This document shows positions 44,744-54,712 of a stretch of 64,000 nucleotides of DNA, piece after piece. The stretch spans positions 1-64,000 of the forward strand of contig JADJKB010000002.1 of the NCBI GenBank assembly GCA_016706225.1, given 5' to 3'. The position numbers and the translations under genes were made by a program. Position 1 is the first letter of the stretch, and each line of letters begins with the position of its first letter. Origin of the DNA: Myxococcales bacterium (lineage in GTDB: Bacteria > Myxococcota_A > Polyangia > Polyangiales > Polyangiaceae). The notes below the pieces were generated by a model. That model did not search any database, was not told the DNA's origin, and was given only the letters and a program-made list of their open reading frames with translations.

Positions 44744-45862
44744 ATGATCGCACGTAGTCTGGTGGTGAGCTGCTTCTGTGCACTCGGACTCGCAGCCGCT
44801 TGCGGCGGTCAGTCGGAGGATTCGAGCCCGAGCAGCGGCGGACAGGCCAGCGGCGGCGCGGCCGGAAGCTCGAGCGGCGGCAGCGCCGGCACCGTGGCGA
44901 CCGGTGGAGCTGCCGGCAGCTCGAGTGGTGGCAGCGACGCGGGAGGCGGCCCGGCACTCGGGCGCTGCGGAGATCCGGTTCCCGCCGGCGCCCCGACCGC
45001 GAAGGACCCGCCAAAGTACTCGGGCGGCAGCTGCCCGAAGCTGGTTGCCGGAGAGAACACGATTCAGAGCAGCGCGGATCGCAAGTTCATTCTCGTGCTG
45101 CCCAAAGATCTGAAGCCGGGAGACAAACCGCCAGTCATCTTCCTGTGGCACTGGCTCGGCGGTAGCGCTCAGGGTTTCCTCGACAAGGGTGAGATCCAGG
45201 CTGCCGTCGACAGCCAGCACTTCATCGCGGTGCTGCCCGAGAAGAAGGGCGACGCTTTGTTCGTGTGGCCCGTCGAGATCATCCAGTCACAGACCCGCAT
45301 CGACGAGGAGCTGAAGTTCTTCGACGACATGCTCGCCTGCGTCAGCGAGCAGTTCTCGGTCGACAAGAACTGCGTCGCCAGCGCGGGGGTGAGCGCCGGC
45401 GCGCTGTGGACCGATCAGCTGGCGGGCAGCCGAAGTGAATACCTGTCGTCGTTCCTGTCCCTGTCCGGAGGCGTGGGCGGGGTCATCCGGTCCTGGGGCA
45501 AACCGACCCACAAACTCCCGGGACTGGTGCTCTGGGGTGGACCCACCGACACCTGCGCAGGCCTGCTGAGCTTCAACTCCCTCTCCGCGACCCTCGAAGA
45601 CGAGCTGATCAAGGGCGGCCACTTTTTCGTGGAGTGTGTGCACAACTGCGGACACTCGGAGCCTCCGATCACCGGCGCGACCGGGTATTCGAAGTACCAA
45701 TCGCTCTGGCAATTCGTGCTCGATCACCCGTACTGGCTGCCAGCAGGTCAGTCCCCGTACCAGACGAACGGGCTACCCAAGGTGATGCCGGAGTGGTGTG
45801 GCGTCGGCAAGGGCAGCGCGACGCCGCGCACCGGCCAGTGCCTCAACGCGTCGGCGTGTTGA
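44744..45862 (+). CDS. secreted lipoprotein esterase, PHB-depolymerase/LpqC-like
   Basis: ATG 44744 gives MIARSLVVSCFCALGLAAAC, a lipobox signal, and then a Gly/Ser/Ala linker of about 45 residues. The alpha/beta-hydrolase part includes FILVLPKDLKPGDKPPVIFL, WHWLGGSAQGFLDKGEIQAA, the nucleophile elbow VASAGVSAGALWTDQLAGSR (G-x-S-x-G), LPGLVLWGGPTDTCAG and a likely catalytic His in CVHNCGHSEPP. This is the pattern of secreted poly(hydroxybutyrate) depolymerase-like and feruloyl-esterase-like enzymes. Substrate is not defined. It converges with mglA across 15 bases. Confidence 0.8.
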   Translation: MIARSLVVSCFCALGLAAACGGQSEDSSPSSGGQASGGAAGSSSGGSAGTVATGGAAGSSSGGSDAGGGPALGRCGDPVPAGAPTAKDPPKYSGGSCPKLVAGENTIQSSADRKFILVLPKDLKPGDKPPVIFLWHWLGGSAQGFLDKGEIQAAVDSQHFIAVLPEKKGDALFVWPVEIIQSQTRIDEELKFFDDMLACVSEQFSVDKNCVASAGVSAGALWTDQLAGSRSEYLSSFLSLSGGVGGVIRSWGKPTHKLPGLVLWGGPTDTCAGLLSFNSLSATLEDELIKGGHFFVECVHNCGHSEPPITGATGYSKYQSLWQFVLDHPYWLPAGQSPYQTNGLPKVMPEWCGVGKGSATPRTGQCLNASAC

Positions 45863-45877
45863 GCGACGCTCGCGCGT

Positions 45878-46465
45878 TCAGCCGCCGCGCTTGAGCTCGG
45901 TCAAGACCAGCTTGCTCACGGCCTTGAGCGTGTCGAACACGCCCATGCCGGAGCGCGCGTTGGCCTCGAAGTCCGGGACCGCCGTCGGATTCAACAGCTC
46001 TCGGAGCTCGACGACCTCGACGGCGTTCGGCAGATCGCGCTTGTTGTACTGAATCACGAACGGGATCTTCTCGAGCGAGTACCCCTGCTCCGCCAGGTTC
46101 GTGCGCAGGTTGTCCAAGCTCTCTTGGTTGGCCTCGAGCCGTTCGATCTGGCTGTCGGCCACGAAGATGACGCCGTCGACACCCTTCAAGATCAGCTTGC
46201 GGCTGGCGTCGTAGAACACCTGCCCGGGCACCGTGTAGAGGTGGAAGCGCGTTTTGAAGCCGCGGATCTCACCCAGGGACAGCGGCAAGAAGTCGAAGAA
46301 CAGCGTGCGCTCGGTCTCCGTCGCGAGGCTGATCATCTTGCCCTTCGCGTCGGGGTTCGTGCGCTCGTAGATGTACTGCAGATTCGTGGTTTTTCCGCAG
46401 AGTCCAGGCCCGTAGTAGACGATCTTACAGTTGATCTCCCGAGCCATGTAGTTGATGAAGCTCAT
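45878..46465 (-). CDS. mglA: gliding-motility and polarity GTPase MglA
   Basis: MglA is the small Ras-like GTPase that sets the leading pole and drives both motility systems in Myxococcus. The 195 residues show KIVYYGPGLCGKTTNLQYIY (P-loop), TLFFDFLPLSLGEIRGFKTR, LYTVPGQVFYDASRKLILKG and VIQYNKRDLPNAVEVVELRE (N-K-x-D). The G3 motif reads TVPGQ instead of DxxGQ, a known feature of MglA. The length and sequence are fully conserved. It lies 14 bases after mglB, its GTPase-activating partner, and both are on the minus strand. Confidence 0.97.
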   Translation of the reverse strand: MSFINYMAREINCKIVYYGPGLCGKTTNLQYIYERTNPDAKGKMISLATETERTLFFDFLPLSLGEIRGFKTRFHLYTVPGQVFYDASRKLILKGVDGVIFVADSQIERLEANQESLDNLRTNLAEQGYSLEKIPFVIQYNKRDLPNAVEVVELRELLNPTAVPDFEANARSGMGVFDTLKAVSKLVLTELKRGG

Positions 46466-46479
46466 CGGCCGCCCTCTCC

Positions 46480-46962
46480 TCAGTCGTTGAAGAGGTTGTC
46501 GATGTCATCATCGGTGATCTCGGCGAAGGGCGAGTCGGCACCGGGTGCCGCCACCTTCGATAGCAGCGCCTCGAAGATTCGATTCAGCTCGTCGGTCGCC
46601 TTTCGGACCCTCAAGCGGACCAAGCCGAGGCTCGATTTCGCGTCGAAGATCACCACCAAAATCACGCGGTTGCCCACGAGCTGGATGTGAATGTTCGCCT
46701 TCTCGCCCTCGTGGAACTGAGCGGCGAACTCGTTCTCCCGAAGTAATTTGGCGATGCCGCCCGTGGCAGCAATGTTGCCCGCCGTGAGCGATGCCAGCGA
46801 CGTCGTATCGATGTTGTCGATGTCGCCGGCCGCCGCGATGAGCTGACCGTTCTTGTCGACGATGAAGACGACTCTGGCGTTCGCTTCCTTCACCAGACGG
46901 TCTACGACCACCTGGATCTGGTTGAACTCCTCTTCGTACATCACCATCTGCGGGTTAACCAT
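46480..46962 (-). CDS. mglB: MglA-activating Roadblock/LC7 protein MglB
   Basis: MglB is the dimeric GAP for MglA. ATG 46962 follows GCGGAGGTTCGG, giving 160 residues starting MVNPQMVMYEEEFNQIQVVV. The Roadblock/LC7 fold is seen in ARVVFIVDKNGQLIAAAGDI, TSLASLTAGNIAATGGIAKL, ANIHIQLVGNRVILVVIFDA and KSSLGLVRLRVRKATDELNR. The acidic C-terminus EITDDDIDNLFND is typical. The order mglB-mglA with short spacing is conserved in Myxococcota. The 277-base gap upstream leads to the DUF3857 operon and contains the shared regulatory region. Confidence 0.95.
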   Translation of the reverse strand: MVNPQMVMYEEEFNQIQVVVDRLVKEANARVVFIVDKNGQLIAAAGDIDNIDTTSLASLTAGNIAATGGIAKLLRENEFAAQFHEGEKANIHIQLVGNRVILVVIFDAKSSLGLVRLRVRKATDELNRIFEALLSKVAAPGADSPFAEITDDDIDNLFND

Positions 46963-47239
46963 CCGAACCTCCGCAAGCCGCCCGCGTTCTCTTCGCGAGC
47001 GCCGCCTACGCGGCACCGGGTTGACGTCACCTGTCTCCCCGGGTGTTCCCTCCCTTCTCCGACGATAATCGCCGGCGAATTGAGAGTTCGAGCCTGATAG
47101 CGTTCCACCCTTCTACCGAACCCCATACGGGCCAGCAAGCGCGGCATCGATCCCCCCACCCGGAAACGACAAACGGGCCGATTTCCCGACCGTCCGGCCG
47201 CGCGTCCCGGGTGCAGCGGGGGAGGGTTTACAGGGCCCC
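46963..47239 (+). other. divergent intergenic region between mglBA and the transglutaminase operon
   Basis: The 277-base gap separates oppositely transcribed operons, so both promoters should lie here. It is comparatively AT-richer, with GATAAT and AATTCG stretches near 47060-47080, and a TTGACG at about 47021 on the plus strand, but no -35/-10 pair with normal spacing. No RNA gene or repeat was seen. Confidence 0.4.
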
Positions 47240-50200
47240 ATGACCGGAGGTTATGGTCCGAGCGTGAAACGCATCGCCTTGTGGCTGTTTGCGGTGCTGA
47301 CGACCTTCGTCCCCCACGCCAGCGCCGAAGTCGGCCGGTTCCACGTGGCGCTTCGGCAGGCCGTCTCGGACCTCGACGCGGCGCGGGGCCCGCATGTCTA
47401 CGGAGCCCTGCGCGGCATCTGGAACACCTGGGACCGGGCCGACCCGAATCAGGTGGAGGAGGCCCTCTTGGCAGCCGAGTCGAACCCGAAGCTCGACGCG
47501 CCGACCCGGGCCTACGCCGGCATGCTCGGCGCATACACCCGCATGCGCCGTGGGGACGTCACGCAGGCGCGGAAGAAGATCTCAGCGCTCGGCTTCGTGA
47601 ACCATTGGATGGTCGTCGGGCCCTTCGACAACGAGGGCCGCGGCGGGCTCGACGTGGAACAAGGACCGGAGTCCGACTTCGACAAGGCCATCGTTCCGGG
47701 CCGCGCTTACTCCGGCAAGGAGCGACCTGTGCGCTGGCGCACGGTGCCCGACGCCTTCCCGCTCGGGTATCTGGATCTGGGCGCGCTGCTCCGACCCGAA
47801 CGCAAGGTCTGCGGCTTCGCGACGACCTTCGTGCGCGCGAAGCCGGGCGCGCGAGCCGCGCGGACCATGACCGCGTGGGTCGGCGCCAGCGGCAGTTTTG
47901 CGCTCTACTTCAACGGGCGCGAGGTCCTGCGAGATGCGGCGTACCGCAACCACGACGCGGACCGCATGGCGGCAACACTGAGCCTGAAGCCGGGCTACAA
48001 CAATTTGACCGTCAAGGTCTGCGGCGACGAGGTGCCACCCATCGTCTCCGTGCGGCTCGGAGATGCGCGCGGCGCGCCCGACGGGGAGCTCGAGACCACC
48101 GGCGATCTGGCCGCGAGCGCCGAGGCTGCGAAGCTCGCCCCGCCTGCCTCCAGCAAAAAGACCGCAATAGTGCCGGCCCGCGGCCCGCTCGGCCCACTGC
48201 AAGCGTTCACGGCGCTGGTCGCCAAGAAGACTCCGAACGCCGCCGACCTCGAGGGCTACGCGCGTTATCTCCAGGTCACCGGGGGCGAAGACCGCACCAA
48301 ACACGAGGCGCGAGATCTCGCCCGGCGTGCGGCCGAGCGTGAACCCAGCATCGCGCGACTGCTGCTCGCGGGTGAGCTGGCAGAGGACCGCAATCAACGC
48401 GCCGAGTGGGTCGACAAGGCGGAGGCGCTGGCCAAAAAGAGCGGCAAGCCCAGCATCGACGTGCTGCTCGCCCGCGCCGATCTCGCGCGGTCGGGCCCGA
48501 GCTGGCAGACCGCGTCGCGCTACTTCGACCAAGCGCTCGCCATCGACCCCGAGCAGATCGACGCCATCGCCGGCCGCGTCATCACCTACAACACTGCGGG
48601 CCTCAAGCGCACGGCGCTCGCGACCTTGGAGGCTGCGGTCCAGAAGAACCCGAGCGCACTGTTGCTGCTCAACATGTATGCCTCGCAGCTCCGCTCACTC
48701 GGCAGAGCGACGGAGGCCAGCGAGGCGGAGGGGCGATACGCGGCTCTGCGCTTCGACGACCCGAGCTTCTTGAGCTCACAGATCGAGCTCGCAGTGGCCC
48801 GCCGTGACCGCAAGTCTGCGGAGCGCTGGGTGCAGCGCCTGCTCGACTCCGATCCCGACAGCCAGTGGGCCCACGGCATTGCCGCGCGCACCTACCGCTC
48901 GCTGGGCCAGCCCCAGCGCGCCATCGCCACCTACCAAAAAGCCCTGACGTTGGCCCCTGAAGACGTGGGCACGCTGCGCGCGCTCTCGGATCTCCAGGGT
49001 GAGCTCGGGCGCCGCGACGAACAGCTCAAGTTGCTCCAGGCCATCCTCAAGATCCGGCCGCAAGACAAGGACGTGCGCGAGTACGTCGAGCACATCGAGC
49101 CCGCCAAACCTCGCGCCGACGAAGCCTGGGCCTACAAGAGTGAGAAGTTCCTGAAGCTGAGGCACGCGCCGGCCGCGGGACAGAACCGCAGAGTGCTGCG
49201 TGATTTGACCGTCACGACGGTGTTCGAGAACGGGTTGAGCGGGAAGTTTCGTCAGGTCGTGTTCCAACCGCTGAACGACGCCGGCGCGGCGCTCGCTCGC
49301 CAGTACGCTTTTCAGTACGAGTCGGACCGCGAGGTCGTGCAGCTACGCGGCGCCAAGGTGTATCGCGGCGACGGTCGCACCGACGAGGCGGTGGAGTACG
49401 GCGAAGGAGCTGCCGACGATCCGTCAATCAGCATGTACACCTCCGCGCGGAACTTCTACGTGCAGTTCCCGCGACTCGACCCGGGCGACGTGGTCGAGCT
49501 CCGCTACCGCATCGACGAGGTGACCCCGCGCAACGAGTACGCCGACTACTTCGGCGAGGTCGCCTACCTGCAGTCCAACGAGCCGGTGCAGAACGCCGAG
49601 TACGTGCTGATCACGCCGAAAAAGCGCACGTTTTACATCGACGAGAAGGTCCCGGGACTGAAGCGCGAGACGCGGGAGCAGGGGGAGCAGCGCATCTACC
49701 GGTTCTACGCCGACAAACTCGCGCCGCTCCAGCCCGAGAGCGCCATGCCTCCTTGGTCCGAGGTGCTCGGTTTCGTGCACGTCTCGACCTACAAGGACTG
49801 GAAGGAGCTCGGGCGCTGGTACTGGGGTTTCGTCAAAGATCAGTTCGACCTCGACGACGAGACGCGGAAGCTGGCCCGCGAAGTGGCAAAGGGCGCCAAG
49901 ACCGAGCGGGAGAAGGTGACGGCGGTCTACAACTGGGTGGTCAAGAACACCCGCTACGTCGCCCTCGAGTTCGGCATCTATGGCTACAAACCCCGGCGTT
50001 GTGTGCAGACCGTCACGCGCGGCTGGGGTGACTGCAAGGACAAGGCAACGGTGATCGTGACCCTGCTCGAAGAGCTGGGTGTGCCGTCGACCATCGTGAT
50101 CTTGCGCACCCAGATGCGCGGCGACTTTCGCTCGAACATTCCGAGCTTGGCCGCCTTCGATCACGCCATCGTCTACGTGCCGTCCCTCGACCTCTACCTG

Positions 50201-50959
50201 GATGGTACGGCCGAGTACACGGGCTCCGGCGAGTTGCCGGACATGGACGCTGGCGCCCTTGGCCTGTTGATCAACAAGGGAGACTCCAAGCTCACCCACC
50301 TGCCCGAGCGTGACCCCAAGAAGAACGTGCTCACGCGCAACGTGACCGCCGCCGTCGGTCCGAACGGGGACGCGAAGCTCGAAATGGACTTCGAGACGCT
50401 GGGCTCCGAATCCTCCGACTGGCGCCGCCGTTACCACGCCGAGTCCACCCGTCGTGCCCGCATCAACGCCGATCTCGGCCGTGAGTTCCCCGGCTTCGAG
50501 ATCGTGGCCGGGAACGCCGGCATCTCCAGCAACGACCTGGAGAACCTCGAGATTTCGCCGAAGCTCAAGGTGCGTGGCACCGCCCGGGGTTTCGCCCGCA
50601 AAGAGGGCGACACACTCAGCATGGGGGTGACGCCCGGGGTCCGCCTGACGGCGAACTACGCCTCGCTCTCGAGCCGTAAACAGGACGTGCGGATCCCATC
50701 GTTCTCCACCATCGACGACACGTTCGTGGTCAAGCTGCCAGCCGGCATGAAGGTGAAGACGGCACCGCTCAGCGCTTCGGGCACGTCCCCGTTTGGATCC
50801 TTCAAGGTCGAGGCCTCGGTGCAAGCGGGTCAGGTCACGGTGAAGAGTCGCGTCGAGGTTGGCGCAACACGCATCACACCCAAGCAGTATCCGGCGTTCA
50901 AGCAGTTCTGCGAGGACGTGGATCGCGCTCTGAGCGGTCGACTGGTGGTGTCGCAGTGA
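47240..50959 (+). CDS. large secreted TPR/DUF3857/transglutaminase-like protein, catalytic triad present
   Basis: A protein of up to 1239 residues; a GTG at 47264 (VKRIALWLFAVLTTFVPHAS) gives a cleaner signal peptide and is an alternative start. Residues about 360-620 are TPR-like (RYFDQALAIDPEQIDAIAGR, RAIATYQKALTLAPEDVG). A DUF3857 domain follows (about 640-850; LTVTTVFENGLSGKFRQVVF, DPGDVVELRYRIDEVTPRNE). The transglutaminase-like core has RGWGDCKDKATVIVTLLEEL with Cys932, FDHAIVYVP with His975 and YLDGTAEY with Asp988, so it should be an active cysteine peptidase or transglutaminase. A C-terminal beta domain ends the protein. The next gene overlaps by four bases (GTGA). Exported, substrate unknown. 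Confidence 0.82.
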   Translation: MTGGYGPSVKRIALWLFAVLTTFVPHASAEVGRFHVALRQAVSDLDAARGPHVYGALRGIWNTWDRADPNQVEEALLAAESNPKLDAPTRAYAGMLGAYTRMRRGDVTQARKKISALGFVNHWMVVGPFDNEGRGGLDVEQGPESDFDKAIVPGRAYSGKERPVRWRTVPDAFPLGYLDLGALLRPERKVCGFATTFVRAKPGARAARTMTAWVGASGSFALYFNGREVLRDAAYRNHDADRMAATLSLKPGYNNLTVKVCGDEVPPIVSVRLGDARGAPDGELETTGDLAASAEAAKLAPPASSKKTAIVPARGPLGPLQAFTALVAKKTPNAADLEGYARYLQVTGGEDRTKHEARDLARRAAEREPSIARLLLAGELAEDRNQRAEWVDKAEALAKKSGKPSIDVLLARADLARSGPSWQTASRYFDQALAIDPEQIDAIAGRVITYNTAGLKRTALATLEAAVQKNPSALLLLNMYASQLRSLGRATEASEAEGRYAALRFDDPSFLSSQIELAVARRDRKSAERWVQRLLDSDPDSQWAHGIAARTYRSLGQPQRAIATYQKALTLAPEDVGTLRALSDLQGELGRRDEQLKLLQAILKIRPQDKDVREYVEHIEPAKPRADEAWAYKSEKFLKLRHAPAAGQNRRVLRDLTVTTVFENGLSGKFRQVVFQPLNDAGAALARQYAFQYESDREVVQLRGAKVYRGDGRTDEAVEYGEGAADDPSISMYTSARNFYVQFPRLDPGDVVELRYRIDEVTPRNEYADYFGEVAYLQSNEPVQNAEYVLITPKKRTFYIDEKVPGLKRETREQGEQRIYRFYADKLAPLQPESAMPPWSEVLGFVHVSTYKDWKELGRWYWGFVKDQFDLDDETRKLAREVAKGAKTEREKVTAVYNWVVKNTRYVALEFGIYGYKPRRCVQTVTRGWGDCKDKATVIVTLLEELGVPSTIVILRTQMRGDFRSNIPSLAAFDHAIVYVPSLDLYLDGTAEYTGSGELPDMDAGALGLLINKGDSKLTHLPERDPKKNVLTRNVTAAVGPNGDAKLEMDFETLGSESSDWRRRYHAESTRRARINADLGREFPGFEIVAGNAGISSNDLENLEISPKLKVRGTARGFARKEGDTLSMGVTPGVRLTANYASLSSRKQDVRIPSFSTIDDTFVVKLPAGMKVKTAPLSASGTSPFGSFKVEASVQAGQVTVKSRVEVGATRITPKQYPAFKQFCEDVDRALSGRLVVSQ

Positions 50960-53900
50960 GACGCCTTCTCGTCCTCGTGTGTATGCTGTTTGCCGTCGCC
51001 TGCGGCACGGGCAAAGGCGCCGAGTACGCACCCACTGCCCTCGGCGAGTTGCGCCGCGTGGGGCCCACGACGGCAAACGCCGAGCTCGTGGGAGAGTGGT
51101 TGCTGCACGAGCTGGTCTCGCCAGGTGGCGACGCGAAAACAGCCGAAAAGGCCCGGGCGCGCCTGGACGAGCTGGGCGGCGGGAACATGCTCGCGCACCT
51201 CGCGCGGGGGCTCGACGACGCCATCCACGGGCGCATGCGGAGCGCTCCCGATCACTACCTGGCTGCGACCCGCGCCGCTCGCACCTCGACCGATCCGCGG
51301 GCGCCCACCGTGGCGTGGTTCGCCGCCAACCGCGCCGTGGCGCTGCGCAGCCATGCCAAGGATCTGTGGCCGCGCTGGCGCTCGTTCGTCTCCGACGCGA
51401 TGAAGGAGCCGCTCAACCTGGGCTGGCGAGCGCGCGCGGAGCTCGTCGAGTGGTGGGCCGACGAGGCCTACGCGGGCGCCGCAAAGGACGTCGAGAAACA
51501 GTCCGCCGCCGAGTACGGCTGTGTCGATCACGTACGGCTGTCGGGCCCCTTCGGGCGAGGTGCGATGCCGGACGCGTTTCGGAGTTTTCTCGCCGAGCGC
51601 CCTGGACCGTGGCCGGCACGCTGGGAGCCCACGCCCGGAGCGTTCGTCGCGCCGCGCATCCTCACCACCAAACAAGACGGCTGTTTCGTCCGGGTCGACG
51701 AGCCGGTGACCAACGGTGTGTTTTACGCCGAGACCCTGCTCGAGCTCGACTCGCCGGCCGAGGTCATCGTGGCCGTGCAGGGCGCGCTCGCGCTGTTCGT
51801 GGACGACGAGAAGGTGCTGGATCGCGATCCGCGCATCTGGGGCGTCTGGCCGAAATTCGGCGTGCAAGTCTGGCTCGAGGCGGGTCGACACCGCGTGATT
51901 GCGCGCCTCGCCGATCCGCAGACCAGCGTGCGTGTGCTCGCGACCGATGGCCGCCCCGCGGGCATCCGCGGCAGCGCCGACACCTCGACGCCTTACCGAG
52001 CCGTGCCCCCGCGCATCACCGGTGAGCCGAACCTGATCAGCCGCTACGTGAAACACGGCGACGTCAGTGATCCCAATGACGACGTCGCCCGCTTCTTGCT
52101 GGCCTACCTCGCTTACTCCGAGGGCCAGGGCGACGTTGCCGCCATCCTCACCGAGCCGCTCCTGAAGGACAACTCCAAGGCAACCGGCCTCGTGCTCGGG
52201 GCCTCGGCGACCTTCGCCGAGAAAGATCCGCTCTTCGATCCGACGAGTGTGCGGGACCTCTCGCGTGAGCTCCACGAGCGCGCCGTGAAGAAGGACAAAC
52301 ATCTGTGGCAATCCGAGCTCGCGCTCGCACTCTGGCAGGGTGAGCGCGCCGGACCCACGGAGGCCGTGCGACGCCTGCGCAAGCTCTCCGACGATTTCCC
52401 GGAGGCGTCCCCGGTCTTGCTCTCCCTCGGCAGACTGTACGGCGAGCTCGGCTGGGTCGCGGAGTACGCCGACACCGCCAAGAAGCTCGCGACGCGTTTT
52501 CCCGACGACGTCGAGGCGCTGAGCGCAGCACTCGCCGTGTACGAGTCTCGAGGTGACCAGACCAAGGTCGATGGGCTGGTCGCTCGCATCAAGGCGCTCG
52601 ATCCGGACACCGAAATTCAGCTGACCCGCGCCTTGGCCCGGGAGGACTACCCGGCCGCGCTGGCAGAGCTCTCGCGCATCGGGGCGCGCCACCCCGATCG
52701 CAAAGACGTCGCCGAGCGTGTGCACGACGTGATGGTGCGCGCAGGAAATCGCAGCGAGACCTGGAAGAAGCTCGAGTCGGCCATCAACAAGGAGCCGTTC
52801 GACGGCCGCGCGCGCCTGGCCCTCGCCGACGCCCGCTTGAGCGCGGGGGATCACAACGCGCTTCGCAAGGCCCTGGTGGACGCCCTCGTCAACGGAGCCA
52901 ATACCGGCCCGCTCGAAGAGGCACTCGATCTCGTCGAGGGCCAGAGCGAGCTCGAACACTATCGGCTCGACGCGCGGCGCATCATCGCCGACTACGAAAA
53001 GAGCGGGCTCAGCATGCCCGGGACCGCAGCGCGCGTGCTCGACTACGCGGCCATCTGGGTCCACTCGGACGGCTCCAGCCGCATGCTGGAGCACGAGGTC
53101 ATACGCATCCAATCGCCAGAGGCGGCGGGGCAGCTCGCCGAGCATCCGAAGCTCGACGGTGTCGTGCTGCACGCGCGGGTGATCAAGAAGGACGGGCGCG
53201 TGCTCGAGCCGGAGGAGGTCCCTGGCAAACCCACCATGACCTTCCCGCACCTCGAGGTCGGGGACTACATCGAGACCGAGCACGTCGTCAGCAAGCCGGG
53301 CGACGGGCGCGGCAAACAATACGTGAGCCCTCACTGGTTCTTCCGGGAGGCGAACATCGCCTACGCGCGCAGCGAGTTCGTGATGATCACTCCGGACGGC
53401 GCGAACCTGGAGATCGAGACGCAGGGCGCGGTGCCCACGCCGGTCATGGAGAAGAAAGACGGGATCGTGATCCGCCGCTGGCGAGTCGATCAGAGCCCGG
53501 CCGCCGAGACCGAGCCCGGCAGCCCGCCCATCACCGAGTTTCTGCCCAGCGTGCGCGTCGGCTGGGGTGTGAACCTCGAAGAGCGGGTGCGCTCGCTGGC
53601 GGACTCGCTCACCGACGCAACACCCGTGGATCCGCGGGTGCGCCGCATTGCCCGCAAGATCGTGGAGCCGCTGCCCGCCGAGCTGGAGGCCGAGCGCGCG
53701 AAGAAACTCTACCGCTGGGTGCTCGCCAACGTGGAGGAGGGACCCGAGAGCGACGGCCGCAGGGTGGTCGTGAGCAAGCGCGGCAACCGCTGGCGCGGTT
53801 TCATGACTCTGTGTCGCGCGCTCGGCATGCCAACCGCATATGCGGTGGCGAAGAACCGTCTCGCACCAGAGCCCACGGGAAAGATCAGCGCGGCCACGCA

Positions 53901-54708
53901 GTTCACCGAGCCGCTGGTGCGAGTAACGACGAAGAAGGGCGACCTCTGGCTCACCGTAGCCAGCAAGTTCGCGCCGTTTGGCTACGTGCCCGCGGAGCTG
54001 CGGGGAGCGCCGGCCTACGTGCTGCTTGCACGGGGTCCGAAACGCATCACGACACCGGCCGCGGGCACCGAAGACAGCGTGATCTACGAGGGCAGCGTGA
54101 CTCTCGCGGCCGACGGCTCCGCCAAGCTCGACATCACCCAGCGCTTCACCGGAAAGTACGCGATGGCAGTGCGAGCGGCGTTCATTCAGCTGCCGGAGGC
54201 GCAGCTCAGAGATCTAGTCGAATCCAAGCTGCTCGGCCGCGCGCTGCGCGGTGCACGCCTGATCAAACACGAGCTCCGTCACCTCGACGACGCGGACCAA
54301 CCGCTCTTGCTGGAGATGCACGCAGAGATGGCGGGCTTTGCCACGAACAGCGGAGCCGATCTCTCGATCTCGCCGCCGTTCTCACCGCGCGTCGCGCAGC
54401 TCGCGACGCTGCCGGTTCGGCAGACGCCGCTGATGATCGGTGAGGCGACCCATCAGGAAGTGCGGCTCGCGATCAAGCTGCCCAAGGGCGTGACCCTCAA
54501 GGATGTCTTGGCCGGGAGCACGGTCAAAGACGGCGATCGGTCGGTGAAGATCGCCGATCGCCTGGTAGGGGACACCCTCTGGCTCGATCGAGTGCTCGAC
54601 ATCCCCGCCGGCCGCGTCAGCCCCGAAGCGTATCCGGCGTTTCTCGAGTTCGCGCGGCGCGCGGACGCGGCGCTCGGGCGGGACGTCCGTCTGGCCGTAC
54701 CGCGCTGA
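50956..54708 (+). CDS. paralogous lipoprotein with DUF3857/transglutaminase fold, catalytic triad lost
   Basis: GTG 50956 gives RRLLVLVCMLFAVACGTGKG, a lipobox signal; its start lies inside the previous stop. The 1250-residue layout copies the upstream protein: an N-terminal domain with VDHVRLSGPFGRGAMPDAFR, TPR-like helices (SLGRLYGELGWVAEYADTAK), DUF3857 (YAAIWVHSDGSSRMLEHEVI, FPHLEVGDYIETEHVVSKPG), then a transglutaminase-like core. Where the partner has G-D-C-K-D this reads RGNRWRGFMTLCRALGMPTA (around residue 942), and the His and Asp positions read FTEPLVRVTT and WLTVASKFAP. All three catalytic residues are thus absent. It may be a regulatory or substrate-holding partner of the active protein. 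Confidence 0.8.
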   Translation: MRRLLVLVCMLFAVACGTGKGAEYAPTALGELRRVGPTTANAELVGEWLLHELVSPGGDAKTAEKARARLDELGGGNMLAHLARGLDDAIHGRMRSAPDHYLAATRAARTSTDPRAPTVAWFAANRAVALRSHAKDLWPRWRSFVSDAMKEPLNLGWRARAELVEWWADEAYAGAAKDVEKQSAAEYGCVDHVRLSGPFGRGAMPDAFRSFLAERPGPWPARWEPTPGAFVAPRILTTKQDGCFVRVDEPVTNGVFYAETLLELDSPAEVIVAVQGALALFVDDEKVLDRDPRIWGVWPKFGVQVWLEAGRHRVIARLADPQTSVRVLATDGRPAGIRGSADTSTPYRAVPPRITGEPNLISRYVKHGDVSDPNDDVARFLLAYLAYSEGQGDVAAILTEPLLKDNSKATGLVLGASATFAEKDPLFDPTSVRDLSRELHERAVKKDKHLWQSELALALWQGERAGPTEAVRRLRKLSDDFPEASPVLLSLGRLYGELGWVAEYADTAKKLATRFPDDVEALSAALAVYESRGDQTKVDGLVARIKALDPDTEIQLTRALAREDYPAALAELSRIGARHPDRKDVAERVHDVMVRAGNRSETWKKLESAINKEPFDGRARLALADARLSAGDHNALRKALVDALVNGANTGPLEEALDLVEGQSELEHYRLDARRIIADYEKSGLSMPGTAARVLDYAAIWVHSDGSSRMLEHEVIRIQSPEAAGQLAEHPKLDGVVLHARVIKKDGRVLEPEEVPGKPTMTFPHLEVGDYIETEHVVSKPGDGRGKQYVSPHWFFREANIAYARSEFVMITPDGANLEIETQGAVPTPVMEKKDGIVIRRWRVDQSPAAETEPGSPPITEFLPSVRVGWGVNLEERVRSLADSLTDATPVDPRVRRIARKIVEPLPAELEAERAKKLYRWVLANVEEGPESDGRRVVVSKRGNRWRGFMTLCRALGMPTAYAVAKNRLAPEPTGKISAATQFTEPLVRVTTKKGDLWLTVASKFAPFGYVPAELRGAPAYVLLARGPKRITTPAAGTEDSVIYEGSVTLAADGSAKLDITQRFTGKYAMAVRAAFIQLPEAQLRDLVESKLLGRALRGARLIKHELRHLDDADQPLLLEMHAEMAGFATNSGADLSISPPFSPRVAQLATLPVRQTPLMIGEATHQEVRLAIKLPKGVTLKDVLAGSTVKDGDRSVKIADRLVGDTLWLDRVLDIPAGRVSPEAYPAFLEFARRADAALGRDVRLAVPR

Positions 54709-54712
54709 AGCC

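Noticed and set aside
49424..51076. 550-residue minus-strand frame over the end of the first transglutaminase-type gene
   Set aside because: It crosses the junction of two overlapping real genes and has no family features.
50830..53334. 834-residue open frame on the minus strand opposite the second transglutaminase-type gene
   Set aside because: It mirrors the codon periodicity of a gene with clear domains on the plus strand and has no recognisable motif.
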